From positions 1-64,000 of the forward strand of contig CAVVAY010000014.1 of NCBI GenBank assembly GCA_963746465.1: 64,000 nucleotides of DNA, in the 5' to 3' direction. The notes beneath the pieces are model-generated. The model worked only from the letters and a program-made list of their open reading frames with translations. It did not search any database and had not been told where the DNA came from. The position numbers and the translations under genes are program-made. How positions within the stretch are numbered: the stretch's first letter is position 1; every line of letters begins with the position of its first letter. This document shows, piece after piece, positions 56,967-64,000 of the stretch. Origin of the DNA: CAVVAY01 sp963746465 (GTDB lineage Bacteria; Actinomycetota; Actinomycetes; JACCUZ01).

Positions 56967-57011
56967 GTCCAGCAACCTACCGAGCGGGGCGGCCGCAGCA
57001 CCGCGCGCGGG

Positions 57012-57017
57012 TAGGGT
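57012..57017 (+). promoter_or_regulatory. -10 hexamer TAGGGT of mshB
   Basis: TAGGGT followed by 7 bases and ATG 57025; leaderless layout identical to the modABC and methyltransferase promoters, although I see no clear -35. Confidence 0.5.
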
Positions 57018-57024
57018 CGCCGGC

Positions 57025-58050
57025 ATGACCACGACGCCTGAGGGGCCGCTCGCCGAGGAGCCGGAGGCGCGGCCGACCAGTCCCGAGGAAGCGGTCCTGC
57101 GCGAAGCCGAGTCGGTGCTGGAGCAGGCGGAGCCGTCCGCGGCGGAGAGCATGGAGGCGCTGGACGCCGGGCGCCGGCTGCTGCTCGTGCACGCGCACCC
57201 GGACGACGAGACCATCGGCAACGGCGTGACGATGGCTCGTTACGTCGCCGAGGGTGCGTACGTCACGCTCGTCACCTGCACCCTCGGCGAGGAGGGGGAG
57301 GTGCTGGTGCCCGACCTGGCGCACCTCGCTGCCGACCAGGACGACCAGCTCGGCCAGCACCGGGTCGGCGAGCTGGCCACCGCGATGGAGGCGCTCGGCG
57401 TCCGCGACCACCGGTTCCTCGGTGGCGCCGGCCGGTTCCGCGACTCCGGGATGATGGGACTGCCCACCAACGACCGTCCCGACTGCTTCTGGCAGGCCGA
57501 CCTGGACGAGGCGGCCGGGCTGCTGGTCCAGGTGATCCGCGAGGTACGTCCCCAGGTCCTGCTGACCTACGACGACGACGGCGGCTATGGCCACCCGGAC
57601 CACATCCAGGCCCACCGGGTGGCGATGCGTGGCGCCGAGCTCGCGGCGGACCCGGCGTACGGGCCTGGCGAGCCCTGGAAGATCGCGAAGATATACTGGA
57701 ACGCGATTCCCGAGACTGTGCTGCGCGACGGCATCCGCGCCATCCGGGAAGCCGGTGACACCACCTTCTTCGAGGGCATGGACCCGGACACCGACGAGAT
57801 GCCCAGCTTCGTGCTGCCCGACGAGATGGTGACCACGAAGATCGACGGGATGGACCACGTCGACGCGAAGATGGCGGCGATGCGCGCGCACGCCACCCAG
57901 ATCACCGTGGACGGCCCGTTCTTCGCCTTGTCCAACAACCTCGGCAACCGGGTCTGGGGTGTCGAGTACTACCGGCTGGTGCAGGGAACGCCGGGCACCG
58001 AGCGTGACGTCGACGGCCGGGAGACCGACCTGTTCGCCGGACTCGACTAG
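57025..58050 (+). CDS. mshB: GlcNAc-inositol deacetylase MshB (mycothiol biosynthesis)
   Basis: A 341-aa zinc deacetylase of the LmbE/PIG-L family that removes the acetyl group from GlcNAc-Ins, the second enzymatic stage of mycothiol synthesis. Zinc site VHAHPDDETIGNG at about residues 54-66 (the ETIGNG that separates MshB from Mca) and GGYGHPDHIQAHR in the middle. Relative to usual MshB (about 300 aa starting just before RRLLLVHAHPDD) there are about 50 extra acidic N-terminal residues (EEPEARPTSPEEAVLREAES). The -10 seven bases before ATG 57025 argues that the extension is real. It is divergent from the peptidase gene. Confidence 0.93.
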   Translation: MTTTPEGPLAEEPEARPTSPEEAVLREAESVLEQAEPSAAESMEALDAGRRLLLVHAHPDDETIGNGVTMARYVAEGAYVTLVTCTLGEEGEVLVPDLAHLAADQDDQLGQHRVGELATAMEALGVRDHRFLGGAGRFRDSGMMGLPTNDRPDCFWQADLDEAAGLLVQVIREVRPQVLLTYDDDGGYGHPDHIQAHRVAMRGAELAADPAYGPGEPWKIAKIYWNAIPETVLRDGIRAIREAGDTTFFEGMDPDTDEMPSFVLPDEMVTTKIDGMDHVDAKMAAMRAHATQITVDGPFFALSNNLGNRVWGVEYYRLVQGTPGTERDVDGRETDLFAGLD

Positions 58051-58064
58051 GCCACCCGCTGCGA

Positions 58065-58185
58065 CCGTTCACCCAGCGTGAGCATGGCTCTCCTGGGGTG
58101 CGCCGAACGGGTGACGCGGCACTCGCATCCGGGTGAACGGGGTCGGCCGCAGGTTCCACTAGGACCTAGCAGGGCGAGACTGCCC
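58065..58185. repeat. Set of inverted repeats between mshB and the FtsH-like gene
   Basis: CCGTTCACCC (58065-58074) is mirrored by GGGTGAACGG (58131-58140) over a 56-base interval that also contains CGAACGGGTGAC. Further on are the palindrome CTAGG-A-CCTAG (58159-58169) and the hairpin GGGC-GAGACT-GCCC near 58172-58185. The first pair could be two operator half-sites or a long terminator stem; no gene lies in this 265-base gap. Confidence 0.45.
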
Positions 58186-58315
58186 GGTAGATGCTGGTCC
58201 GTCTGGCAGGTGTTCGGCAGGTCGACCCCCGGGGTGGATGCTCCGTTCGGGTGACGTCGCCGCTCCGCCGCCGGCCCGGCGTTTCCGGGGAACGCGACGC
58301 AGAGCTGGAGGGGAC

Positions 58316-60262
58316 ATGGGCGACACGCAGGCGGCCGAGTCAGGGACGGGGTTCCTGGATCTGACCCAGACGGCGGGCGGTGCCGATGTCGGACGCAGCC
58401 GTGAAGAGATGCGCCGCCAGCGGCTGACCCGCATCGTGGTCCTGGTCGGCATCCCGACCGCGTTCCTCTGGTACCGCATCATCTCCGGGGACCCGGTCGA
58501 CCTGTTCAACGTGCCGTCGGTGGACCCGCTGCTGCTCATCCCGTCGCTGTTCTTCGTCTTCCTGGCGCTGCTGCTCGTCGGCCAGTTCGTGTTCTCGGGC
58601 AAGTCACCGCACACGGTGATCCGGCCCGAGCAGATCGACGTCCGGCTGGCCGACGTGGTGGGCATCGACGTGGTGAAGGACGAGGTCGTCCGGTCGCTGC
58701 AGCTGTTCCTGTCGCACCGCAGCTTCGCCCGTGAGATGGGCGGCCGCCCGCGCCGTGGACTGCTCTTCGAGGGCGGCCCCGGCACCGGCAAGACGTACAC
58801 CGCGAAGGCGCTGGCCGCCGAGGCCGGCGTGCCCTTCCTGTTCGCCACCGCCACCTCGTTCCAGTCCAGCTTCCAGGGCGCGACCGCGCGCAAGGTCCGC
58901 CAGTACTTCAAGGCGCTGCGCAAGGCGGCCCGCAAGCACGGCGGTGCGGTCGGCTTCATCGACGAGTTCGACGCCATCGGGCTGGCGCGCAGCGGCACGT
59001 CGGCAATGACCGCCGCGCCGTCGGTCGCCGGTATGCCGATGTCCTGCGGCGGCCTCGAGGGGCTGCCGATGCACCAGTCCGGCGCGACGACGACGACGCC
59101 GTTCGTCGGCGGCGGCGGCGACCTGCAGATGGCCGTCAACGAGCTCCTGGTACAGATGCAGTCGTTCGAGGAGCCGACCGCGACCGAGAAGATGCTCGGC
59201 AAGCTGGTCGACGCGTTGAACCTGCTGCTGCCGGAGAACCGGCAGATGCGCGGCCCGAAGGGCAAGCACGCCAACATCCTGCTGATCGCCTCCACCAACC
59301 GGGCCGACTCGCTTGACCCGGCTCTGCTCCGGCCCGGTCGGTTCGACCGGCGGCTCACCTTCGAGCTGCCGCCGAAGTCGAGCCGCCGCCAGCTGATCGA
59401 CCACTTCCTCGAGCGCAAGGCGCACGCAGAGGAGCTCAACTCCGACGAGCGACGCGACGCTCTCGCGGCCGTCACGCAGGGCTACAGCCCGGCGATGCTG
59501 GAGGGGCTGATGGACGAGGCCCTCATCCAGGCGGTGCGCGGCAAGCGATCGCGGATGTCGTGGGCCGACGTCGAGCACGCCCGGATGCAGGTCGAGGTCG
59601 GGCTCGGGCAGCCGGTGGCCTACACCGACCACGAGCGGAACCTGATCGCCAGCCACGAGGCCGGGCACGCCACGGTCGCCTGGCTGGTCGCGCCGGAGCG
59701 GCGGCTGGAGATCCTCACCATCGTCAAGCGTCGCGAGTCGCTCGGTCTGCTCGCCCACGGTGACCGGGACGACGTCTACACCCGCTCGCGCGCCGAGCTG
59801 ACCGCCCTGATCCAGATCGCGATGGGCGGCCAGGTCTCCGAGGAGATCTTCTTCGGTGACGTGTCGACCGGTCCGGCCGGCGACCTCATCTACGCGACCC
59901 AGGTCGCGGCCCAGATGGTCGGTGCGGCCGGGATGACCGACACCCTCGTCTCGTACGCCGCGGTGCACAACAGCGGCTTCAGCGACACCAACCTGGTCGG
60001 CCGGGTCCTCGGCGACTCGGAGGGCCGGCGCCGGGTCGAGGAGATGCTGCAGCGGCAGAAGGTCGCCGTCCGCGGGCTGCTGGAGGCCAACCAGCACCTG
60101 GTGGCCGCGCTGCGCGACGCGCTGCTGGAGCGGCACGAGCTGATCGGCCGGGAGATCACCGACGTCCTCGAGCAGGCCGCGGCGAACCACCCGCAGCGCC
60201 GGCCCATCGGCGAGCGGACGATCGACCTGCGCCAGGACGCTCCGGTGCTCACCGAGGAGTAG
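58316..60262 (+). CDS. FtsH-like membrane AAA+ zinc metalloprotease
   Basis: A 648-aa AAA+ protease. Two transmembrane helices (about 38-55 and 71-93) are separated by only about 15 residues, so the periplasmic domain of canonical FtsH is missing. Walker A GGPGTGKT (153-160), Walker B GFIDEFDAIG (213-222), SRH STNRADSLDPALLRPGRFDRR, zinc motif HEAGH (447-451) and the third ligand region GDVSTGPAGDLIYAT are all present. Between Walker B and NELLVQM there is an extra 45-50 residue Gly/Ser/Met-rich insertion (about 224-272), and another follows at about 285-318. It is a divergent paralogue rather than the housekeeping FtsH. ATG 58316 is preceded by GGAGGGGAC. Confidence 0.9.
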   Translation: MGDTQAAESGTGFLDLTQTAGGADVGRSREEMRRQRLTRIVVLVGIPTAFLWYRIISGDPVDLFNVPSVDPLLLIPSLFFVFLALLLVGQFVFSGKSPHTVIRPEQIDVRLADVVGIDVVKDEVVRSLQLFLSHRSFAREMGGRPRRGLLFEGGPGTGKTYTAKALAAEAGVPFLFATATSFQSSFQGATARKVRQYFKALRKAARKHGGAVGFIDEFDAIGLARSGTSAMTAAPSVAGMPMSCGGLEGLPMHQSGATTTTPFVGGGGDLQMAVNELLVQMQSFEEPTATEKMLGKLVDALNLLLPENRQMRGPKGKHANILLIASTNRADSLDPALLRPGRFDRRLTFELPPKSSRRQLIDHFLERKAHAEELNSDERRDALAAVTQGYSPAMLEGLMDEALIQAVRGKRSRMSWADVEHARMQVEVGLGQPVAYTDHERNLIASHEAGHATVAWLVAPERRLEILTIVKRRESLGLLAHGDRDDVYTRSRAELTALIQIAMGGQVSEEIFFGDVSTGPAGDLIYATQVAAQMVGAAGMTDTLVSYAAVHNSGFSDTNLVGRVLGDSEGRRRVEEMLQRQKVAVRGLLEANQHLVAALRDALLERHELIGREITDVLEQAAANHPQRRPIGERTIDLRQDAPVLTEE

Positions 60263-60299
60263 GCGGAACGTCCGGCACCCGGGCGCGTACCGTGCCCGG

Positions 60300-60692
60300 G
60301 TGCCCGCCGCCGTCCGTGCCCTGCTGCTCGCGGCCGCCGTGACGGCCGGTGCCGCCGCCGGGCTGCTGGGCTCGTTCGTGCACCCGCTGAGCGTGCTGGG
60401 GGTGCCGGTGGGACTGCTGCTCGCGCTCGGCCTGACCGCCGGGGTGTGCGTCACCGGCGGGCTGCTCCTAGGCCGCCCGGCCGCCATCGCGGCCGCGGTC
60501 GGCTGGGTGGCGATCGTCCTCCTCCTGGCCTCGCCCCGGCCCGAGGGCGACCTGGTGGTGCCCGCCTCAGCGACCGGCTACGGCTGGCTGCTCGGGGGGA
60601 CCCTGCTCGCGGGCTGCTGCCTCGCCCTTCCGTACCCGCGCGCTTCCCGGCGTACCGCCCGGCCTTCAGCGACGGCCGACGGCGGCCGATGA
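60300..60692 (+). CDS. DUF6113-type small membrane protein
   Basis: A 130-aa protein with four hydrophobic segments (about 5-24, 32-56, 60-78, 92-110) and a short basic tail. The pattern SFVHPL...GVPVGLLLALGLTAGVCVTGGLLLG-P-AI-AAVGWV and the later GDLVVPAS-TGYGWLLGGTLLA are recognised from actinobacterial DUF6113 proteins, which often lie next to mshB-like genes. Function unknown. Its stop overlaps the cheW start (ATGA). Confidence 0.75.
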   Translation: MPAAVRALLLAAAVTAGAAAGLLGSFVHPLSVLGVPVGLLLALGLTAGVCVTGGLLLGRPAAIAAAVGWVAIVLLLASPRPEGDLVVPASATGYGWLLGGTLLAGCCLALPYPRASRRTARPSATADGGR

Positions 60693-61216
60693 TCGCGTAC
60701 ATGGGCACCGAGGCGACTGTCACCGACCTCGCCTACGTGTCGGGGCCGGGACTCGGCGCCGGCCTCGCAGCCGGCGGCATCCTGCTGCGGCTGGGCTCGT
60801 CCCGCTACGCGGTCGCGATGGCCGACGTCGCCGAGGTGGCCGCCGTGCCCGACGTGACCCGGATCCCCGGCGCGCCGCTGTGGCTGGCCGGGGTGGCGAA
60901 CTGGCGCGGCCGGATGCTGCCGGTGCTGGACCTGCGCCCGCTGCTCTCCGCCGCCGTCGTTCCCCTGGCGAGCAGCGCCCGGCTGGTGGTGCTGGCCCGC
61001 GGTGACGTGGTGGCCGGCGTGATGGTGGAGGCGGTCCCCGGTGTGTACGACGGAGAGCTGGCCGATCCGGCGGCTCCGCCGCCAACGCTGGGCGCCGACG
61101 CTGCGGCCCTGGTCGTCGGCCAGGTGGTGGACGGGTCCGGCCCGATAGCGGTCCTGGACGCCGCGGCCGTCCTGGCGCTGCGCGAGCGTGTCGACCGCCG
61201 CCGCCACGGCGGCTAG
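60689..61216 (+). CDS. cheW: CheW-like chemotaxis coupling protein
   Basis: A 175-aa CheW-fold protein that would link receptors to CheA. Two five-stranded barrels are evident: LLRLGSSRYAVAMADVAEVAAVPDVTRIPGAPLWLAGVANWRGRMLPVLDLRPLL is the conserved core, with GVANWRG the receptor-contact region. It starts within the DUF6113 stop and precedes the receptor gene by 100 bases. Confidence 0.88.
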   Translation: MIAYMGTEATVTDLAYVSGPGLGAGLAAGGILLRLGSSRYAVAMADVAEVAAVPDVTRIPGAPLWLAGVANWRGRMLPVLDLRPLLSAAVVPLASSARLVVLARGDVVAGVMVEAVPGVYDGELADPAAPPPTLGADAAALVVGQVVDGSGPIAVLDAAAVLALRERVDRRRHGG

Positions 61217-61316
61217 ACCCGGCCAGCCTGTCCCCCGTCCGGCCTACAGAAGAGCCGCCGCCGGCCCGATGAACCGGTGACGGCCCTGCGCGGGTCGTTC
61301 TGACGGCCATGGAGGC

Positions 61317-62867
61317 ATGGTGGAGTTCTGGAAGCGGCTCAACGCAGCGTCGATGGTCACCCTCGGGGTGACCCTCGTGACCGCCGCGTTGGCGATCATG
61401 CTGGACGAGAAGGCGGGCGCGGACTTCTCGCTGCCCGTGGTCGGCATGTGGCTCGCGGTGGGTGTGGTCAGTGCCGTCGGGCTGGCCGCCCTCACGATGC
61501 ACGGCGAACGGCTGGTGGGTGACCGTGCCCTGGTTGAGCGCTACCGCGCCGTGCTGGTCGTCGCCAACGTCGTCTGGATCGCCGGGCTGGTCGCCAGCAC
61601 CGGCGCGACCGAGCGGCCGTACTGGGCGCTGATGCTGGCCCCGCTGCTTATCGCTGCGGTGTCCATGTCCCGCCTGCGCAGCCTGCTCATCGGCGTCATC
61701 GCGAGCCTCGCCACCGTGATCGCCGTGGTGGTCGCCGGTCCGGTCGAGCTGGCGGACGGCAGCTTCCTCGTGCTGATCCTGCCGCTGGGCCCGGGCGTGA
61801 CCTGGTTCGTCGGGCTGCTCTGTGCCGCTGTGTGGGACGAGCGCCGCACCGCCGGTGAGGAGCGCGACGACCTCAGTGCCCGGGTCGACGAGCTGTCCTC
61901 GGTGCTCGCGCAGGCCGCCGAGGGTGATCTCGCCGTGCGGGTGGACGCCCGGGAGAGCGCCAACGACTCGGTCCGCGCGCTGACCGAGTCCTTCAACAAC
62001 ACGCTGCTCAACCTGCGTCAGCTGGTCGAGCAGATCCGTTCCGGCGGCGACCAGATCACCTCCAGCGCCGGCGAGCTGCTGGCCACCGCGGAGGAGCACG
62101 CAGCCAGCGCCACCCAGCAGTCGTCCGCCGTCGCGGAGACCACCTCGACCATCGAGGAGCTCGCCGCGACCGCCGCGCAGATCGCGGACACGGCCGAGTC
62201 GGTCGCGCGCTACGCCGCGGAGACCCTGCGTCACGCCGAGGACGGCCGGACCGCCGTCGCGACCTCGGTGGCGGCCATGGACGCCATCGCCGACCGGGTC
62301 AACTCGATCGCCACTCGCGCCCTCTCACTCGGCGAGAAGGGTCAGGAGATCGGCCGCATCCTCAGCGTGATCGATGACCTCGCCGACCAGACCAACCTGC
62401 TGGCCCTCAACGCTGCCATCGAGGCCGCGCGGGCCGGCGAGCACGGCCGCGGCTTCGCCGTGGTCGCCTCCGAGGTGCGCAAGCTCGCCGAGCGCTCGCA
62501 GGAGTCGGCCGGCCAGATCCAGGCCATCGTCACCCAGATCCAGGCCGAGACCAGCGCCACCATCCTGGCCAGCGAGGAAGGCGCCAAGGAAGTTCGCAGC
62601 GGTGCCGCGCTGGCCCGCGAGGTCGTCGATGCCCTGGAGCGCATCTCCGGGATGGTCGACGAGACCACCACGGCGGCGAAGGAGATCTCGATCGCCACCC
62701 AGCAGCAGCGGTCGGCCTCCGACCAGGTCGTCTCCGCCATGACCCAGGTGTCCGACGTGTCCCGGCAGTACGCGGTCGGCTCCAAGCAGGCCGCTGCCGC
62801 AGCCGCCCAGCTCAACGTGCTCGCTGCCGAGCTCCGGTCGTCGATCGAGCAGTTCCGGGTCAGCTGA
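61317..62867 (+). CDS. Methyl-accepting chemotaxis protein
   Basis: A 516-aa chemoreceptor. Five or six N-terminal helices (about 10-175) form a membrane sensor without a large periplasmic domain, so it may sense membrane or energy state. A HAMP-like segment (ARVDELSSVLAQAAEGDLAVRVDA) is followed by the long signalling coiled coil (about 230-516), whose conserved tip reads DDLADQTNLLALNAAIEAARAGEHGRGFAVVA with flanking VRKLAERS. ATG 61317 has GGAGGC upstream. Only 2 bases separate its stop from the junction micro-ORF that leads into cheA. Confidence 0.94.
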   Translation: MVEFWKRLNAASMVTLGVTLVTAALAIMLDEKAGADFSLPVVGMWLAVGVVSAVGLAALTMHGERLVGDRALVERYRAVLVVANVVWIAGLVASTGATERPYWALMLAPLLIAAVSMSRLRSLLIGVIASLATVIAVVVAGPVELADGSFLVLILPLGPGVTWFVGLLCAAVWDERRTAGEERDDLSARVDELSSVLAQAAEGDLAVRVDARESANDSVRALTESFNNTLLNLRQLVEQIRSGGDQITSSAGELLATAEEHAASATQQSSAVAETTSTIEELAATAAQIADTAESVARYAAETLRHAEDGRTAVATSVAAMDAIADRVNSIATRALSLGEKGQEIGRILSVIDDLADQTNLLALNAAIEAARAGEHGRGFAVVASEVRKLAERSQESAGQIQAIVTQIQAETSATILASEEGAKEVRSGAALAREVVDALERISGMVDETTTAAKEISIATQQQRSASDQVVSAMTQVSDVSRQYAVGSKQAAAAAAQLNVLAAELRSSIEQFRVS

Positions 62868-62869
62868 CC

Positions 62870-62932
62870 ATGACGAGCTCCACCCCACGAAACCGCTCGC
62901 TGCGCTCGCGCTTCCGCGGGGACCCCGGATGA
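62870..62932 (+). repeat. Junction repeat copy 2: 20-aa micro-ORF with palindrome
   Basis: Second copy of the element at 52566. It reads M-T-S-S-T-P-R-NRSLRSRFRGDPG and stop, begins 2 bases after the mcp stop and ends as ATGA inside the cheA start. The shared DNA core is CGCTCGCTGCGCTC followed by GGGGACCCC. See findings. Confidence 0.75.
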
Positions 62933-64000
62933 GCAACTGGGCCGACGACCCGGAGCTGGTCGCGACCTTCCGCGCCGAGGTCGAGGAGCGGCTCGCCTCC
63001 CTCTGCGAGGGGCTGCTGCGGCTCGAGGCACACCCGTCCCCGCGCCAGCTGGTGGCCGGGCTGTTCCGCGACGCGCACACCGTCAAGGGGTCGGCCCGGA
63101 TGCTCGGCCTGGACGGCGTCGTCGACGTCGCCCACCGGGCCGAGGACCTGCTGGGCGCCCTGAAGGACGGCCGGCTGGCCGTCCGCACCGACATCGTCGA
63201 CGTGCTGCTGGTGGCCGCCGAAGGCATCAGCCGCTCGATGCCTGGCGCGCTGCGCCCGGTCGGCGACGACGAGCTCGCCGCCGTCGTCGCCGCGCTGGAC
63301 TCCGCCGTGGCCGGCGACGACCCGATCGCGGTGCCCCGGCTGGCCGAGGAGGAGGTCGTCGACTCCGACGACCTGCGTGGTCGCGGCGGCGACTCGATCC
63401 GCGTCCCGACCCGCCGGGTGCACGACCTGGTCGACGTGGTCGGCGTGGCCGAGCTCGACGTACGCCGGATCGCCCGGCACGGCCGCCAGCTGGCCGCCAT
63501 CGCCGCTGACCACCAGCGGGCCTCCCGCGCGGTCCGCGAGTCGCTGAACGGCTCCAGCGCCGAGCAGCCGGTACTGGACGCCCTGCACGCGCTGGTGGCG
63601 CTCGGCGACCAGCTCGGTGCCGCTACCCGTGAGCTGCTGGCCCGGGCCGAGGACGGGCAGAGCCGGCTCGCCGACGTCAGGGACGGCGCGATGGGCCTGG
63701 CGATGGTGCCGCTGCGGCGGGTGGTCGCAGGCTTCCCGCAGCTGGTCCGCGAGCTGGCTGCGCCGCGCACCTCTGACGACCCGGTCAAGGACATCGCCCT
63801 GGTGCTCGACGGCCAGGACGTCGAGCTCGACACCCGGGTGCTGGATGCCGTCGCCGACTCGCTGCGACACCTGGTGACCAACGCGGTCGACCACGGTTGC
63901 GAGTCGCCGGCCCAGCGCATCCAGGCCGGCAAGGCGCCGCAGGCCTCGGTCACCGTGTCGGCGCGGGCCGCCGGGTCGACCGTGGTGATCGAGGTGTCGG
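62929..64000 (+). CDS. cheA: Chemotaxis histidine kinase CheA (5' part)
   Basis: 357 codons of CheA, cut off by the right edge. The N-terminal HPt domain (about 5-110) carries the phosphorylated His at residue 50 in DAHTVKGSARM. After a short acidic linker comes the dimerisation region (about 140-260), with RRVHDLVDVVGVAELDVRRI and GMAMVPLRR-like LAMVPLRRVVAGFPQLVREL. The HATPase N-box appears as DSLRHLVTNAVDHGCE near residue 310. No separate P2 domain is evident. The start is the ATG overlapping the micro-ORF stop. Confidence 0.93.
   Translation, partial: MSNWADDPELVATFRAEVEERLASLCEGLLRLEAHPSPRQLVAGLFRDAHTVKGSARMLGLDGVVDVAHRAEDLLGALKDGRLAVRTDIVDVLLVAAEGISRSMPGALRPVGDDELAAVVAALDSAVAGDDPIAVPRLAEEEVVDSDDLRGRGGDSIRVPTRRVHDLVDVVGVAELDVRRIARHGRQLAAIAADHQRASRAVRESLNGSSAEQPVLDALHALVALGDQLGAATRELLARAEDGQSRLADVRDGAMGLAMVPLRRVVAGFPQLVRELAAPRTSDDPVKDIALVLDGQDVELDTRVLDAVADSLRHLVTNAVDHGCESPAQRIQAGKAPQASVTVSARAAGSTVVIEVS

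Overview
The window is high-GC, gene-dense chromosomal DNA of an actinomycete (Actinomycetota). Both amidohydrolases of mycothiol metabolism are present (Mca near position 200, MshB near 57,000), together with a DUF4307/Mca pair, a short-chain cis-prenyltransferase beside a PAQR protein, a PIN-PhoH protein, DUF222/HNH, DUF4245, DUF6542, DUF6113 and DUF6158 proteins, tandem GAF-ANTAR regulators and a rifamycin-associated element. Chemotaxis genes at the right end point to a motile actinomycete. Nocardioidaceae or a similar lineage is a guess from gene content only. I see no rRNA, tRNA, CRISPR array, prophage, transposase or replication origin.

Layout. 1-8.9 kb: mycothiol S-conjugate amidase, a GGDEF-EAL c-di-GMP protein, a flavin monooxygenase, a DUF255 thioredoxin-fold protein and an acetyltransferase. 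8.9-17.2 kb: DUF222/HNH protein, TfoX, PAQR/cis-prenyltransferase pair, PhoH2, secreted transglycosylase, fumC. 17.2-23.8 kb: a large LuxR-type (LAL) regulator, a coupled acetyltransferase/membrane-protein pair, a lipoprotein hydrolase and glpX. 23.9-27.0 kb: a molybdate operon (mop-modA-modB-modC) with 4-bp stop/start overlaps. 27.0-33.7 kb: DUF4245, xseB/xseA, ispH, rmuC, ychF. 33.7-36.0 kb: a HelR/HelD-type RNA polymerase-protecting ATPase behind a rifamycin-associated element. 36-40.4 kb: small proteins, a methyltransferase, tandem GAF-ANTAR proteins and a gene-poor gap. 40.1-44.6 kb: sdhCAB, with a TPR domain fused to SdhB, followed by a pterin dehydratase. 44.7-48.3 kb: SpoIIE-type phosphatase and typA. 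48.5-54.9 kb: a peptide ABC transporter in the order C-A-B-D-F. 54.9-60.7 kb: S9 peptidase, mshB, an FtsH-like protease and a DUF6113 protein. 60.7-64 kb: cheW-mcp-cheA, running off the end.

Three things stand out. First, six genes carry single-base frame disruptions, most explainable by one base too many or too few in a short homopolymer (18101, 20743, about 21391-21425, 35874, 53564, 56750). Each restores a full-length family member when corrected, so residual assembly error is the first explanation. Second, two operon junctions (oppB/oppD and mcp/cheA) contain copies of the same roughly 50-bp palindrome-bearing element. Each is read as an 18-20 codon ORF ending in TP-NRSLRSRF-GDP and overlapping the next start as ATGA. 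Third, many starts have a TANNNT -10 hexamer only 6-9 bases upstream and no Shine-Dalgarno, which implies widespread leaderless transcription.
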